From the NCBI GenBank assembly GCA_052390415.1, contig JBQTGY010000105.1, forward strand, positions 1 through 27,621: a stretch of 27,621 nucleotides of DNA, written 5' to 3'. Shown here in pieces: positions 5,993 to 13,177 of the stretch (positions are counted from its first letter, which is position 1; the number at the start of each line of letters is the position of its first letter). This DNA comes from JANNWF01 sp052390415 (GTDB taxonomy: Bacteria; Pseudomonadota; Gammaproteobacteria; Xanthomonadales; Xanthomonadaceae). The notes under the pieces are model-generated. The model saw nothing but the letters and a program-made list of their open reading frames with translations. It was not told where the DNA came from and did not search any database. The position numbers and the translations under genes are program-made.

Positions 5993-6051
5993 AGCTAGAC
6001 GAGAGTGCACTCTGCTAGATCAGTCCGTGTCCGCCGCGCGACCCGTTAGCT
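5993..6051 (+). other. Candidate degenerate attC site
   Basis: AGCTAGAC (5993-6000) and GTTAGCT (6045-6051) resemble complementary R'' and R' cores 59 bases apart, between the PsiE-like gene and the toxin-antitoxin pair. A perfect 12-base palindrome AGAGTGCACTCT lies at 6002-6013. The internal arms pair poorly, so this may be a decayed site. Confidence 0.35.
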
Positions 6052-6121
6052 GTCTTCGGTTCTCGCATCTTGTGATTCGATGTACTACATTGCATTTTGG
6101 TGTATCGAGAGATCACATGCC

Positions 6122-6394
6122 ATGGGTGTTACTTCAGTTCGGCTGCAACCGGAAATCGAGGAGAGCCTCGATGCCCTCGCACAGAAGCTACACCGGAGCA
6201 AGGGTTGGATTATAAATCAATCACTTAGGGAGTTTATTGGGCGAGAAAAGCAGGCTGCAATTCGCTGGCAGGGTACTTTGTCTGCGCTGGAGTCCGTAGC
6301 GCAAGGGCGGTTGGTTTCGGAGACTGCGGTTCACGAGTGGCTCGAATCCTGGGGCGGTGATGTGGAAAAGGCCCCTCCGAGCCCAGGTCAGTGA
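6122..6394 (+). CDS. Ribbon-helix-helix antitoxin (CopG/ParD type)
   Basis: ATG 6122 gives 90 residues. The start MGVTSVRLQPEIEESLDALA, followed by a HRSKGWIINQSLREFI stretch, is a standard ribbon-helix-helix fold: the beta strand TSVRL, then helices with the conserved SxxxxINxxLRxFI. Such proteins bind the operator of their own operon and their toxin. The last four bases (GTGA) overlap the toxin start at 6391, so the two are translationally coupled. The C-terminal tail (residues 60-90) would wrap the toxin. An in-frame start further upstream (6080) has no support. The Gly after M may matter for processing. Family-level assignment is secure; exact subgroup is not. Confidence 0.85.
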   Translation: MGVTSVRLQPEIEESLDALAQKLHRSKGWIINQSLREFIGREKQAAIRWQGTLSALESVAQGRLVSETAVHEWLESWGGDVEKAPPSPGQ

Positions 6395-6693
6395 GGCTGG
6401 TATACACCCCTGAAGCTGTCGAGGACTTGCTCAGACTTCGGGCTTTTATTTTCAAGTGGAGTCCGGCGACTGCAGGTCGTATGGCCAAGCAATTGGTTAA
6501 ACGCATCAGGCCTATTCGTCAATTTCCAGAAATGGGAACCAGGGTCGAGGAATCTCCCGATCCGGAAGCCGTCCGCGATGCAATATTCGGTAAATACATC
6601 GTGCGGTACGTGGTGCATTCGGATGCCGTGGCAATTCTGCGCATTTGGCATCACTTGGAAGATCGGGAGGAGCCAGCTAACGATCAAGGATAG
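6391..6693 (+). CDS. ParE/RelE-superfamily toxin
   Basis: GTG 6391 overlaps the antitoxin stop and gives 100 residues. The start RLVYTPEAVEDLLRLRAFI is the typical ParE first strand and helix (x-V-x-xTPxAxxDLxxIxxFI). The core follows with AGRMAKQLVKRI, FPEMGTRVEE, FGKYIVRYVV and AILRIWHHLEDRE (RxxxxxxYxxxYxV..IxxIxHxxEdR). ParE toxins poison DNA gyrase, whereas RelE relatives cut mRNA; without the RelE catalytic residues the ParE type is likelier. The stop TAG (6691-6693) falls inside the next linker repeat, GATCAAGGATAGATCG, so the last residues NDQG are encoded by the recombination-site sequence itself. Confidence 0.87.
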   Translation: MRLVYTPEAVEDLLRLRAFIFKWSPATAGRMAKQLVKRIRPIRQFPEMGTRVEESPDPEAVRDAIFGKYIVRYVVHSDAVAILRIWHHLEDREEPANDQG

Positions 6694-6718
6694 ATCGCGC
6701 GGCCGCGAACTGGTCCGA
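6681..6718. repeat. Hairpin-bearing terminal repeat, diverged copy 4
   Basis: After AGCTAA the sequence reads CGATCAAGGATAGATCGCGC and GGCCGCGAACTGGTCCG, clearly related to 1085-1140 and its sisters but with a shorter hairpin and no GTTGAACAAG tail. It overlaps the toxin stop codon. Confidence 0.65.
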
Positions 6719-6794
6719 CCATTCTGATGATGAGTATAGGTTCATCCCTCCGGGTGTTGCTGGTGTGCCACGCTGAACCGCCCCGGCTTTCGTG

Positions 6795-6905
6795 GAGGCT
6801 GCTTGGTTTGACTCGCGCAGCCGTCACGAAGGGATTGGCTCGCTCCTTGCTCTGATCGCCACAAGACAGCAACATCGACAGGCGTTTTTCTGCGGCTGTG
6901 TTTGG
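6795..6905. repeat. Strongly diverged IS1182-type end
   Basis: GGGATTGGCTCGCTCCTTGCTCT followed about 40 bases later by GCGTTTTTCTGCGGCTGTGTT parallels GGATTGCTCCTTGCTCT and GTTTTTCTACAGCCTCGTTA of the linkers at 617-720 and others. The terminal GTTAG core is lost (GTTTG). A related stretch recurs at 7295-7345. The similarity is patchy and read by eye. Confidence 0.35.
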
Positions 6906-6922
6906 CGGCACCGAGAGAAACC

Positions 6923-7231
6923 ATGTCCGCAAACGTCAAGGCACTTGTTGTCGCACTCGCCCTCTTCGCGGCTTCGGCCATGTTTGCGGACATCGCGCTC
7001 TTCATGTTTGCGTTCACCGCCGGCCCATCGGTTGCCGCCGGCGAACGGGCTGCGGTATACGCAGGCATCGCCGACATCGTCATTGCGGTCATCGCGGTCG
7101 CTGCGTACTGGTCCATCAGCCGAGGACTCACGGTCACGTCGCGGATTGTGGCGACCGGACTCTTTGTCGTGCTTGAGTGCCTGCTCCTGTGCATGCTGTT
7201 CGTCCTGACCCTCGTCATACTGAATCGCTAG
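6923..7231 (+). CDS. Small three-span membrane protein
   Basis: ATG 6923 (preceded by CGAGAGAAACC) gives 102 residues. Three or four hydrophobic helices are obvious: VVALALFAASAMFADIALFMF near residues 8-33, YAGIADIVIAVIAVAAYWS around 43-65 and IVATGLFVVLECLLLCMLFVLTLVI around 74-99. No motif identifies a family. It follows the fourth linker repeat and is probably the last cassette gene. An alternative start at 6902 adds seven residues without a better ribosome binding site. The function is unknown. Confidence 0.55.
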   Translation: MSANVKALVVALALFAASAMFADIALFMFAFTAGPSVAAGERAAVYAGIADIVIAVIAVAAYWSISRGLTVTSRIVATGLFVVLECLLLCMLFVLTLVILNR

Positions 7232-7608
7232 CAATCGATTTCGTTTGGCGGCACAAGGCAGGCCATGAGGCAAAATTTTTCAAGCGCGCGGCTTCGGTGG
7301 GGCTTGACTCAGGCATAAGGACGGGATTGGTCCTTGCGATTTTCTTGAGGCCACCGGCGCGACTATCCCCGCCTATGCGGTTGGCCCGCTACCTCTGTTC
7401 TGCTTCGGTGGCAGTACTGCATCGATTGATCGCCGGGGCTTGCGTTCAAGCAGCCGCTCGTTTGCAATGTTTCATGCGGTCACTTTCGACAAAGAGGACA
7501 TGGCAATTTCCAGGGTGAGTGCAGCCACGATGGGTGCAGCGAGTATCGAACGATTGCCTGGTTGTTGATCGAGACCACTTCTCACCATTGATCCAAGGAG
7601 AGAACAAC
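7232..7608. other. Non-coding stretch at the end of the cassette array
   Basis: No credible gene was found here. Bases 7295-7345 (GGGGCTTGACTC ... GGGATTGGTCCTTGCGAT) resemble 6800-6860, suggesting another decayed linker. The remainder up to 7590 is upstream sequence of the cupin gene, whose ribosome binding site AAGGAG lies at 7595-7600. Confidence 0.5.
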
Positions 7609-8034
7609 ATGCATTCCAAGCATGCAGTGGCGATTTCGCTTTCAGTGGCGCTGATGGCAGGGGCGCCGATGGTGGCCAGCGGCGCTGGTTCGACGATCGT
7701 GGTGGGGCAGGCTGATCTCCATTGGAAGGACATGGGGAATGGCATCACCGCCGCCCAGGTTGCGGGTGACATGGAGAGGGGCACGAGCCGCTTCTTCCTG
7801 AAGTACCCCGTTGGCCTGGTGACCCCCATGCATCATCACGACGCGGATCATTACGTCACGGTGGTCTCGGGCGCGATCACGCTTAATGTCGAGGGCAGGG
7901 ATCACAAACTGGGCCCCGGGGCGTATTTCGCCTTGACCAACAAAGCCCCGCATATAGCGAAGGTCGAAGGCAACGAAGACGCCGTATTTTTCATCCAGGC
8001 CGACGGACCGTGGAACGTTGTGATGGAGAAGTAG
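7609..8034 (+). CDS. Secreted cupin-domain protein
   Basis: ATG 7609 follows AAGGAGAGAACAAC and gives 141 residues. A signal peptide is clear (residues 1-26, SLSVALMAGAPMVASGA). The mature part is a single small cupin barrel: first motif PMHHHDADHYVTVVSGAI (metal ligands expected at His of HHH, Asp/His of DADH), second motif LGPGAYFALTNKAPHIAK with the last His ligand. The ends WKDMGNGITAAQVAGDMERG and AVFFIQADGPWNVV resemble DUF4437-like and other uncharacterised periplasmic cupins. The product likely binds a divalent metal in the periplasm; substrate unknown. The gene converges on ogt, 66 bases away. Start choice is well supported; function is not. Confidence 0.8.
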   Translation: MHSKHAVAISLSVALMAGAPMVASGAGSTIVVGQADLHWKDMGNGITAAQVAGDMERGTSRFFLKYPVGLVTPMHHHDADHYVTVVSGAITLNVEGRDHKLGPGAYFALTNKAPHIAKVEGNEDAVFFIQADGPWNVVMEK

Positions 8035-8100
8035 TGGGCTTGGCGCGCGACAAACGCTTGCGGCAGCCGCGCGTCAACTTCTTCAGAAGCTGAGCCGTGA

Positions 8101-8616
8101 TTACCCGCTGCCAGTGCGACGTCCTGCTTCGAACGCCAACAACCAGCGTTTGCAATCCAAGCCTCCACCAAAGCCGGTCAGGCTCCCGTCGCGGCCGATG
8201 ACGCGATGGCAGGGGACGATGATGGGCAGTGGGTTGCGGCCGTTGGCCAAACCAATCGCGCGTACGGCGCGGGGTGAGCCGATGGCGCTGGCTTGTTCGG
8301 AGTAGCTGCGCGTTTCGCCGAAGGGAATCTTGCGGAGTGCGGCCCAAGCACGCTGTTGAAAGTCGGTACCCACCACCGCCAAATGCAAGTCAAACTGCGT
8401 GAGCTCACCGGCGAAGTAGGCGAGCAATTGTTGCCTGGGCTCGCGCAGGGATTCGGCGTCGTGGCGCCACTGCGCCACCGCTTCGGGTCGGTAGCGTGCT
8501 TGTGCGAACACCACGTAGCGCAGACCGCTGGCGTCGCCGGCGATCATCAGCGAGCCAATCGGTGTCTCGAATTGGTCATAAACCAAGTCGCTTGGTGGGT
8601 TGGTGTTGCGGGTCAT
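8101..8616 (-). CDS. ogt: Methylated-DNA--[protein]-cysteine S-methyltransferase
   Basis: Starting at ATG 8616 the product has 171 residues, the normal size. It carries the active-site motif IIVPCHRVIGRDG with acceptor Cys136, preceded by the helix-turn-helix region (QQRAWAALRKIPFGETRSYSEQA) and the Asn/Arg finger segment ANGRNPLP. It repairs O6-alkylguanine by irreversible transfer of the alkyl group to Cys136. The N-terminal YDQFETPIGSLMIA strand is typical. It lies 74 bases downstream of the ada_N-alkA gene on the same strand, so the pair may be co-transcribed as an alkylation-damage unit; a REP-like repeat lies at the end of the upstream gene. A longer frame from 9042 would run through the repeat and is rejected. 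Confidence 0.93.
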   Translation of the reverse strand: MTRNTNPPSDLVYDQFETPIGSLMIAGDASGLRYVVFAQARYRPEAVAQWRHDAESLREPRQQLLAYFAGELTQFDLHLAVVGTDFQQRAWAALRKIPFGETRSYSEQASAIGSPRAVRAIGLANGRNPLPIIVPCHRVIGRDGSLTGFGGGLDCKRWLLAFEAGRRTGSG

Positions 8617-8690
8617 GGGCGATCTCGAAGGTCGGGAGGGATGAAGTCTGGGTTCAGGAGTTCGTCGGCAAGCGCGACTACCTCGAACCA

Positions 8691-8776
8691 TCATTCCCGC
8701 GCAGGCGGGAAGCCAGTTGCTGAGAAGTCGATTGCTGGCTCCAGGAACACTGGATCCCCGCCTACGCGGGGATGAC
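8691..8776. repeat. Bipartite REP-like palindromic repeat
   Basis: Two hairpins, TTCCCGC-GCAG-GCGGGAA (8694-8711 region) and ATCCCCGC-CTAC-GCGGGGAT (8754-8773 region), are joined by about 40 bases, and the outer ends TCATTCCCGC and GCGGGGATGAC are inverted relatives. This type of dispersed genomic repeat, often starting GTCATTCCCGCG, is common in beta- and gammaproteobacteria. It supplies the 3' end and stop codon of the alkA-type gene on the minus strand. Confidence 0.85.
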
Positions 8777-10277
8777 AGCCCCTGGAAAGTGGTGTCGGGA
8801 CTGGCTTGCGTGACAAGGGCGTCGCGACGGCGCTCGCTGCCGCCCACAGATGAATCACTGCGTAAGCGCGCCAGGGTCGCCACTGCTCCGACTGGGCCTC
8901 GGCCTCGCCGGTGCTGATCGGCGTGCCGTCTCCCAGCTGTTTGCGGATGACCAGGTCGCCGGCCGGAAAGGCGTCGGGATGGTGCAGGCAACGCATGGCG
9001 ATGTACTGGGCGGTCCATGGGCCGATGCCCGGCAACTCGCATAACTTCTCGATGAAGGCGGCAATGGGCTGGGTGCGTTCGAGATCGATTACTCGCGTTG
9101 CCACTGCTTGGGCAAGGCTGGTCAGTGTGCGTGCGCGGCTGATGGGCAAGCCGATGGCGCGCACATTGGCGACGGCCAAGGCTTCAGGCGTTGGAAATAG
9201 TCGCGCGTGAGTCGAATCCGCCAACACCATCGGTTCGCCGAAACGCTCGACCAATCGATTGCACAGCGTGCGTGCAGCGGCGACGCTCACCTGCTGTCCA
9301 AGTACGGCGCGGATGGCCGTCTCAAAACCGTCAAATGCGCCGGCGACGCGGCGTCCCGGCGAGCTTGCAAGCAGCGTAGACAGTCGCGGATGCTCGACGA
9401 GCGCGTCATGGATCGCGTCAGGTTGGGCGTAGAGATCGAACAGACGGCGAACTCGCCGCAGCAGGTCGGGCAACTGACCGAGGGCGCGGCTCTCGATCCG
9501 CAGGCGCAGCGCGTTCGCAGCGGGCTCATGCGTGACACGGATCCAGCCCGGCGTCGCGGCGGGGCCGATCAAGCGCCAATAACTGTTTGCATCCACGTGC
9601 TCGATGCCAGCGATCGCGCGGATTGCCAGAAACTCGAGCAGGGCGGCGAAATCGAAAGGTGGGCGATAGACCAGCTTCAAGGTCAACGACTCCGAAGTCG
9701 GGTGCGATGCGGTCTTGCGCAGGCGGCTGGGCGGCATGCCGCAGCCTTCGCCGAAGGCATCGTTGAACCGACGCAAACTGCGATACCCGCTGGCATAGGC
9801 GATATCAGTGATCGGGATCTGCGTTTCGGTCAGCAATTGTTTGGCAAGCAACAGGCGCTGGGTGGCATGCACGGCCAGCGGCGCCACGCCCAGGCGTTGC
9901 ACGAACAAGCGTCGCAATTGGCGCTCACTGAGCCGCATCTCCGTTGCCAGTTCAGTCAGCGAGCCCGCGTTCAAAGCACCATCGCGAATGCGTTGCCATG
10001 CCAATTCGAAGCTGCGTTCGCTGGCATCGCAGGGGGCGAGTCCGGGTGCGAGTTCGGGTCGGCAACGCAGACACGGCCGATAGCCTGCTGCGGCCGCCGT
10101 TGCGGCATGCTCGAAATAGCTGACGTTGCGCTCGTGTGCGGTTGGCGCGGGACAGATTGGCCGGCAGTAGATACCCGTGCTGCGCACGGCGATGAAAAAC
10201 AGGCCATCGAAGCGAACATCGCGCGCGAGACGGGCGCGCGAGAAAGCAGTGGTGCGATCAGTGGTTGGTGTTTGCAT
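8691..10277 (-). CDS. Ada metal-binding / AraC / AlkA fusion: alkylation-responsive regulator and DNA glycosylase
   Basis: ATG 10277 gives 528 residues. Residues 8-75 are the Ada N-terminal zinc domain with Cys38, Cys42, Cys69 and Cys72; Cys38 would accept methyl groups from phosphotriesters. Residues 88-188 are an AraC-type DNA-binding domain (YASGYRSLRRFNDAF). Residues 198-310 are AlkA_N, and 315-480 a HhH-GPD glycosylase with ELPGIGPWTAQYIAMR and catalytic Asp441 in FPAGD. The enzyme removes alkylated bases such as 3-methyladenine; the N-terminal half likely activates the response. Normal homologues end near WRPWRAYAVIHLW (473-478). Here about 45 extra residues are added, the last 30 encoded by the REP-like repeat (CHPRVGGDP). 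The divergent neighbour starts 182 bases away; promoters for both must lie there. Confidence 0.9.
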   Translation of the reverse strand: MQTPTTDRTTAFSRARLARDVRFDGLFFIAVRSTGIYCRPICPAPTAHERNVSYFEHAATAAAAGYRPCLRCRPELAPGLAPCDASERSFELAWQRIRDGALNAGSLTELATEMRLSERQLRRLFVQRLGVAPLAVHATQRLLLAKQLLTETQIPITDIAYASGYRSLRRFNDAFGEGCGMPPSRLRKTASHPTSESLTLKLVYRPPFDFAALLEFLAIRAIAGIEHVDANSYWRLIGPAATPGWIRVTHEPAANALRLRIESRALGQLPDLLRRVRRLFDLYAQPDAIHDALVEHPRLSTLLASSPGRRVAGAFDGFETAIRAVLGQQVSVAAARTLCNRLVERFGEPMVLADSTHARLFPTPEALAVANVRAIGLPISRARTLTSLAQAVATRVIDLERTQPIAAFIEKLCELPGIGPWTAQYIAMRCLHHPDAFPAGDLVIRKQLGDGTPISTGEAEAQSEQWRPWRAYAVIHLWAAASAVATPLSRKPVPTPLSRGCHPRVGGDPVFLEPAIDFSATGFPPARE

Positions 10278-10458
10278 GTGCCTATCGTAGTGCCATCCTC
10301 AGGACGCGCTAGCTGGAATCGGACATCAACAGGAAGTTCCTCTGTCGCTGCCTGCACCACGCAGGATCTTGTGTGCACCGCTTGCGTGCGCGGTACGTCT
10401 TGACCGCTGCACCAATCCGGGTCAGCCTCTCGGCGCAGTCACTTCGGATCCGCTGTGC

Positions 10459-11871
10459 GTGAGCAAGTGTTTCGACGAGATGGGACAGGATGGTGAGATT
10501 CGCGCGCCGTACGCGTTGGTCGACGCGTGGTTGCGCGATTTGCCGCCGCAGCAATTGGCGCTGAAGCGCGCGGAAGCCGAGGTTTTGTTCAGAAGGATAG
10601 GCATCACCTTCGCGGTGTACAGCGAGGGCGGCGATCCTGAGCGCCTGATTCCGTTTGACTTGATTCCGCGGGTGTTGGCACACGCTGAATGGCAGCGCCT
10701 GCGGGTCGGTCTCGAACAACGCGTGCGGGCACTGAACGCGTTCATCCACGATGTCTATCACGACCGCGAGATTCTGCGCGCTGGCCTGGTGCCTGAAGAT
10801 TTGATTCTGAAAAACGCGCAGTATCGCCACGAGATGCTGGGCCTCGATCTGCCGCATCGGGTGTATTCGCATATCGCCGGCATCGACCTGGTCCGCACCG
10901 GGCCGGACGACTATTACGTGCTGGAGGACAACTGCCGCACGCCATCTGGCGTGTCCTACATGCTGGAAAATCGCGAGGTGATGCTGCGGTTGTTTCCTGA
11001 CTTGCTGCGGCGTTCGCGGGTGGCTCCGGTCGCTCACTATCCGGACGAGTTGTTGCAAACCTTGCGCTCGGTTGCCCCCGTGAACTGCGAGGGCGAGCCG
11101 ACCGTGGTGCTGCTCACGCCCGGCATCAACAACAGCGCTTATTACGAGCATGCCTTTCTTGCCGATGAGATGGGCATCGATCTGGTCGAGGGTCAGGATC
11201 TGCAGGTGCGCGATGGCGTCTGCTACATGCGAAACACGGAAGGGCTGGTACGCGTCGATGTGATCTATCGCCGTATCGACGATGACTATCTTGATCCGCT
11301 GGTGTTTCGACCTGACTCGCTGCTCGGCACTCCGGGCCTGCACTCGGCCTGTTGCGCCGGCAATTTGACCCTGACCAATGCGATTGGTGCCGGCATCGCC
11401 GATGACAAGGCGGTTTACATCCACGTACCGGCGATGATTCGGTTTTATCTGGGCGAGGAGCCGTTGCTTGCCAATGTGCCGACCTTCGATTGCAAGCAAC
11501 CGAAGGAGCTCTCGCACGTGCTGGCCAATCTCGATCAACTGGTGGTCAAAGCCGTGCACGGTTCGGGTGGCTACGGCATGTTGGTCGGCCCGCATGCCAG
11601 CAAGCGCGAGCGCGAGGAGTTCGCCACCATCTTGCGCGCGCGCCCGCAGGACTACATCGCGCAGCCGACGCTGGCGCTGTCCACCGTGCCCGTGTTTGTC
11701 GATGCGGGCATCGCGCCACGACACGTGGACTTGCGTCCGTATGTGCTCAGTGGGGATCGCATCCGCGTGGTGCCTGGCGGTTTGAGTCGAGTCGCATTGC
11801 GTGAGGGTTCGCTGGTGGTGAATTCTTCGCAAGGCGGTGGAACCAAAGACACTTGGGTTTTGGAATCCTGA
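10459..11871 (+). CDS. Circularly permuted ATP-grasp protein (COG2308 type)
   Basis: GTG 10459 gives 470 residues; it is chosen because family members begin a few residues before a conserved FDEM, present here as VSKCFDEMGQDGEIR. The frame extends upstream to ATG 10369 but that stretch is not family-like. Typical segments include FAVYSEGGDPERLIPFDLIP, YYVLEDNCRTPSGVSYMLEN (the permuted ATP-grasp acidic motif) and VVKAVHGSGGYGMLVGP (nucleotide loop), then the C-terminal PYVLSGDRIRVVPGGLSRVA. The family is predicted to be a peptide or carboxylate-amine ligase, and comparative genomics links it with alpha-E, transglutaminase and Anbu genes. The alpha-E partner follows with a one-base overlap. 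No transglutaminase or Anbu gene is in the window. Confidence 0.9.
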   Translation: MSKCFDEMGQDGEIRAPYALVDAWLRDLPPQQLALKRAEAEVLFRRIGITFAVYSEGGDPERLIPFDLIPRVLAHAEWQRLRVGLEQRVRALNAFIHDVYHDREILRAGLVPEDLILKNAQYRHEMLGLDLPHRVYSHIAGIDLVRTGPDDYYVLEDNCRTPSGVSYMLENREVMLRLFPDLLRRSRVAPVAHYPDELLQTLRSVAPVNCEGEPTVVLLTPGINNSAYYEHAFLADEMGIDLVEGQDLQVRDGVCYMRNTEGLVRVDVIYRRIDDDYLDPLVFRPDSLLGTPGLHSACCAGNLTLTNAIGAGIADDKAVYIHVPAMIRFYLGEEPLLANVPTFDCKQPKELSHVLANLDQLVVKAVHGSGGYGMLVGPHASKREREEFATILRARPQDYIAQPTLALSTVPVFVDAGIAPRHVDLRPYVLSGDRIRVVPGGLSRVALREGSLVVNSSQGGGTKDTWVLES

Positions 11872-12809
11872 TGCTGGTTCGCATCGCCGCCAACCTTTAC
11901 TGGCTCTCGCGTTATGTGGAACGCGCTGACTACGTGGCGCGGCTGGTGCAAGTGGCCGGGCACATGAGCGCGGTGCGTCCCGATGCTGAGTTGGGTAGTG
12001 AGTGGCGCTCAGCTCTGGTGGCTGCTGGCGTGGAAGAGGCCTTCAGCGAGAAGCATGACTTCAGCGAGGCAGCGGTGATCGATTATCTGGCCTTTGATCC
12101 AGCGAATCCTTCATCCATTGTCAGCTGCATCGAGACCGCGCGGCGCAATGCACGCGCGGTGCGCAGCGCCATCACCTCGGAAATGTGGGAAGCGATCAAT
12201 GGCACCTGGTTGGAGCTGTCGCTGCGCCGGCATGAAGCGCGCAACAGCGATGATCTGATTCGTTTTCTCGATTGGGTGAAAGAGCGCGCCGGTCTGTTTC
12301 AGGGCATCTACGCCGGCACCATGCTGCGCATGGACGGTTTTCATTTCACCCGCCTTGGCCAATTCCTGGAACGCGCCGACAATACCGCGCGCCTGTTGGA
12401 CGTGAAGTATCACGTGCAGTTGCCCAGCCTGAACGACGTTGGCGGCGTGATCGATCACTACCAGTGGATGGCGATCCTGCGCGTGGTTGCCGCGCGGCGT
12501 GCGTATCGGGTGTTGTTCAAGGGTGTGGTCTCGCCCAGCCACGTCGCCGAGTTGTTGATCTTGCGGCCTGAGTTCCCGCGCTCGCTGCGCTACTGCTACG
12601 AACACCTGGCCAGTCATCTGGATCAAATTCATGGCCAGGACGCCGACCGCAGCGCCGAAGCCAAACGCTTGGCCAATGAACTGCATGTGCAACTGCGCTA
12701 TGCGCGCATTGAAAACATCATGAGCGGTGGCCTGCATGAGTTCTTGAGCGATGTCGTCGAGCGTAATACCGTGCTTGGACGCGAAATCGCGCGCGCGCAT
12801 TTGTTCTAG
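11871..12809 (+). CDS. Alpha-E domain protein (COG2307, DUF403)
   Basis: ATG 11871 shares its A with the upstream TGA (TGATG), giving translational coupling. The product has 312 residues, the family norm. It is all-helical, starting with MLVRIAANLYWLSRYVERAD and its echo FTRLGQFLERADNTARLLDVK (residues 165-185), a typical internal repetition of the alpha-E fold, and ends with the LHVQLRYARIENIMSGGLHE segment. The protein always accompanies the circularly permuted ATP-grasp; its biochemical role is unproven, perhaps a binding partner or amidoligase-linked enzyme. A strong hairpin directly follows the stop codon. The start is certain because the family begins M-L-x-R-x-A-x-N-L-YWL. Confidence 0.92.
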   Translation: MLVRIAANLYWLSRYVERADYVARLVQVAGHMSAVRPDAELGSEWRSALVAAGVEEAFSEKHDFSEAAVIDYLAFDPANPSSIVSCIETARRNARAVRSAITSEMWEAINGTWLELSLRRHEARNSDDLIRFLDWVKERAGLFQGIYAGTMLRMDGFHFTRLGQFLERADNTARLLDVKYHVQLPSLNDVGGVIDHYQWMAILRVVAARRAYRVLFKGVVSPSHVAELLILRPEFPRSLRYCYEHLASHLDQIHGQDADRSAEAKRLANELHVQLRYARIENIMSGGLHEFLSDVVERNTVLGREIARAHLF

Positions 12810-12845
12810 CCCGGACATTTCATGCCCCCTCATGAAATATCCGGG
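12810..12845 (+). terminator. Strong hairpin after the alpha-E gene
   Basis: CCCGGACATTTCATG and CATGAAATATCCGGG pair over 15 positions with one mismatch, around a short CCCCT loop, starting right after the stop codon. There is no run of T afterwards, so it may be a terminator acting as an mRNA-end stabiliser or a bidirectional stem rather than a classical Rho-independent site. Confidence 0.6.
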
Positions 12846-13177
12846 TTAGCGCGGCTGTTTCGGCGAAGGGATCACGAGCCAAGGCTGACTGCCACAACGC
12901 TTTGCGCCATCGGACCTTTCATCTGGGCAAGGTCGATCAAGGCAAATTGCGTGGGTGTCGCGCCGCCTGTTCGTCGCGGGAACACCGTTCATCTGGCAGA
13001 CCAGACCGCTGACCTGCAAATGGGTAACATCCGCCGACTCGGATTGCGCGGCGAAGTTCGCACACTCCCGATTCCGCATCGCTGAACGGGCCGCCAGCGG
13101 CTGAAACTTGCGAGAATTGCACGGCAGCAGCGATCTGTTGCGTGCGTGCCGACTCGAACTCCTCTCAGCCAACTCCG
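12846..13177. other. Non-coding stretch before the diguanylate cyclase
   Basis: About 330 bases with no gene, repeat or recognisable RNA. Open frames present here show no family pattern. The promoter of the diguanylate cyclase gene should lie in the last part; no convincing -35/-10 pair stands out. Confidence 0.5.

Noticed and set aside
9207..10403. 398-residue + strand open frame
   Set aside because: It lies opposite the Ada-AlkA gene, whose domains and catalytic residues are clear. The sequence is low-complexity Arg/Gln/Ala-rich and has no family pattern; it is a by-product of high GC.
10309..11832. 507-residue minus-strand open frame
   Set aside because: It is antisense to the ATP-grasp gene and is rich in His/Gln/Arg without motifs. 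The + strand frame has full family conservation.
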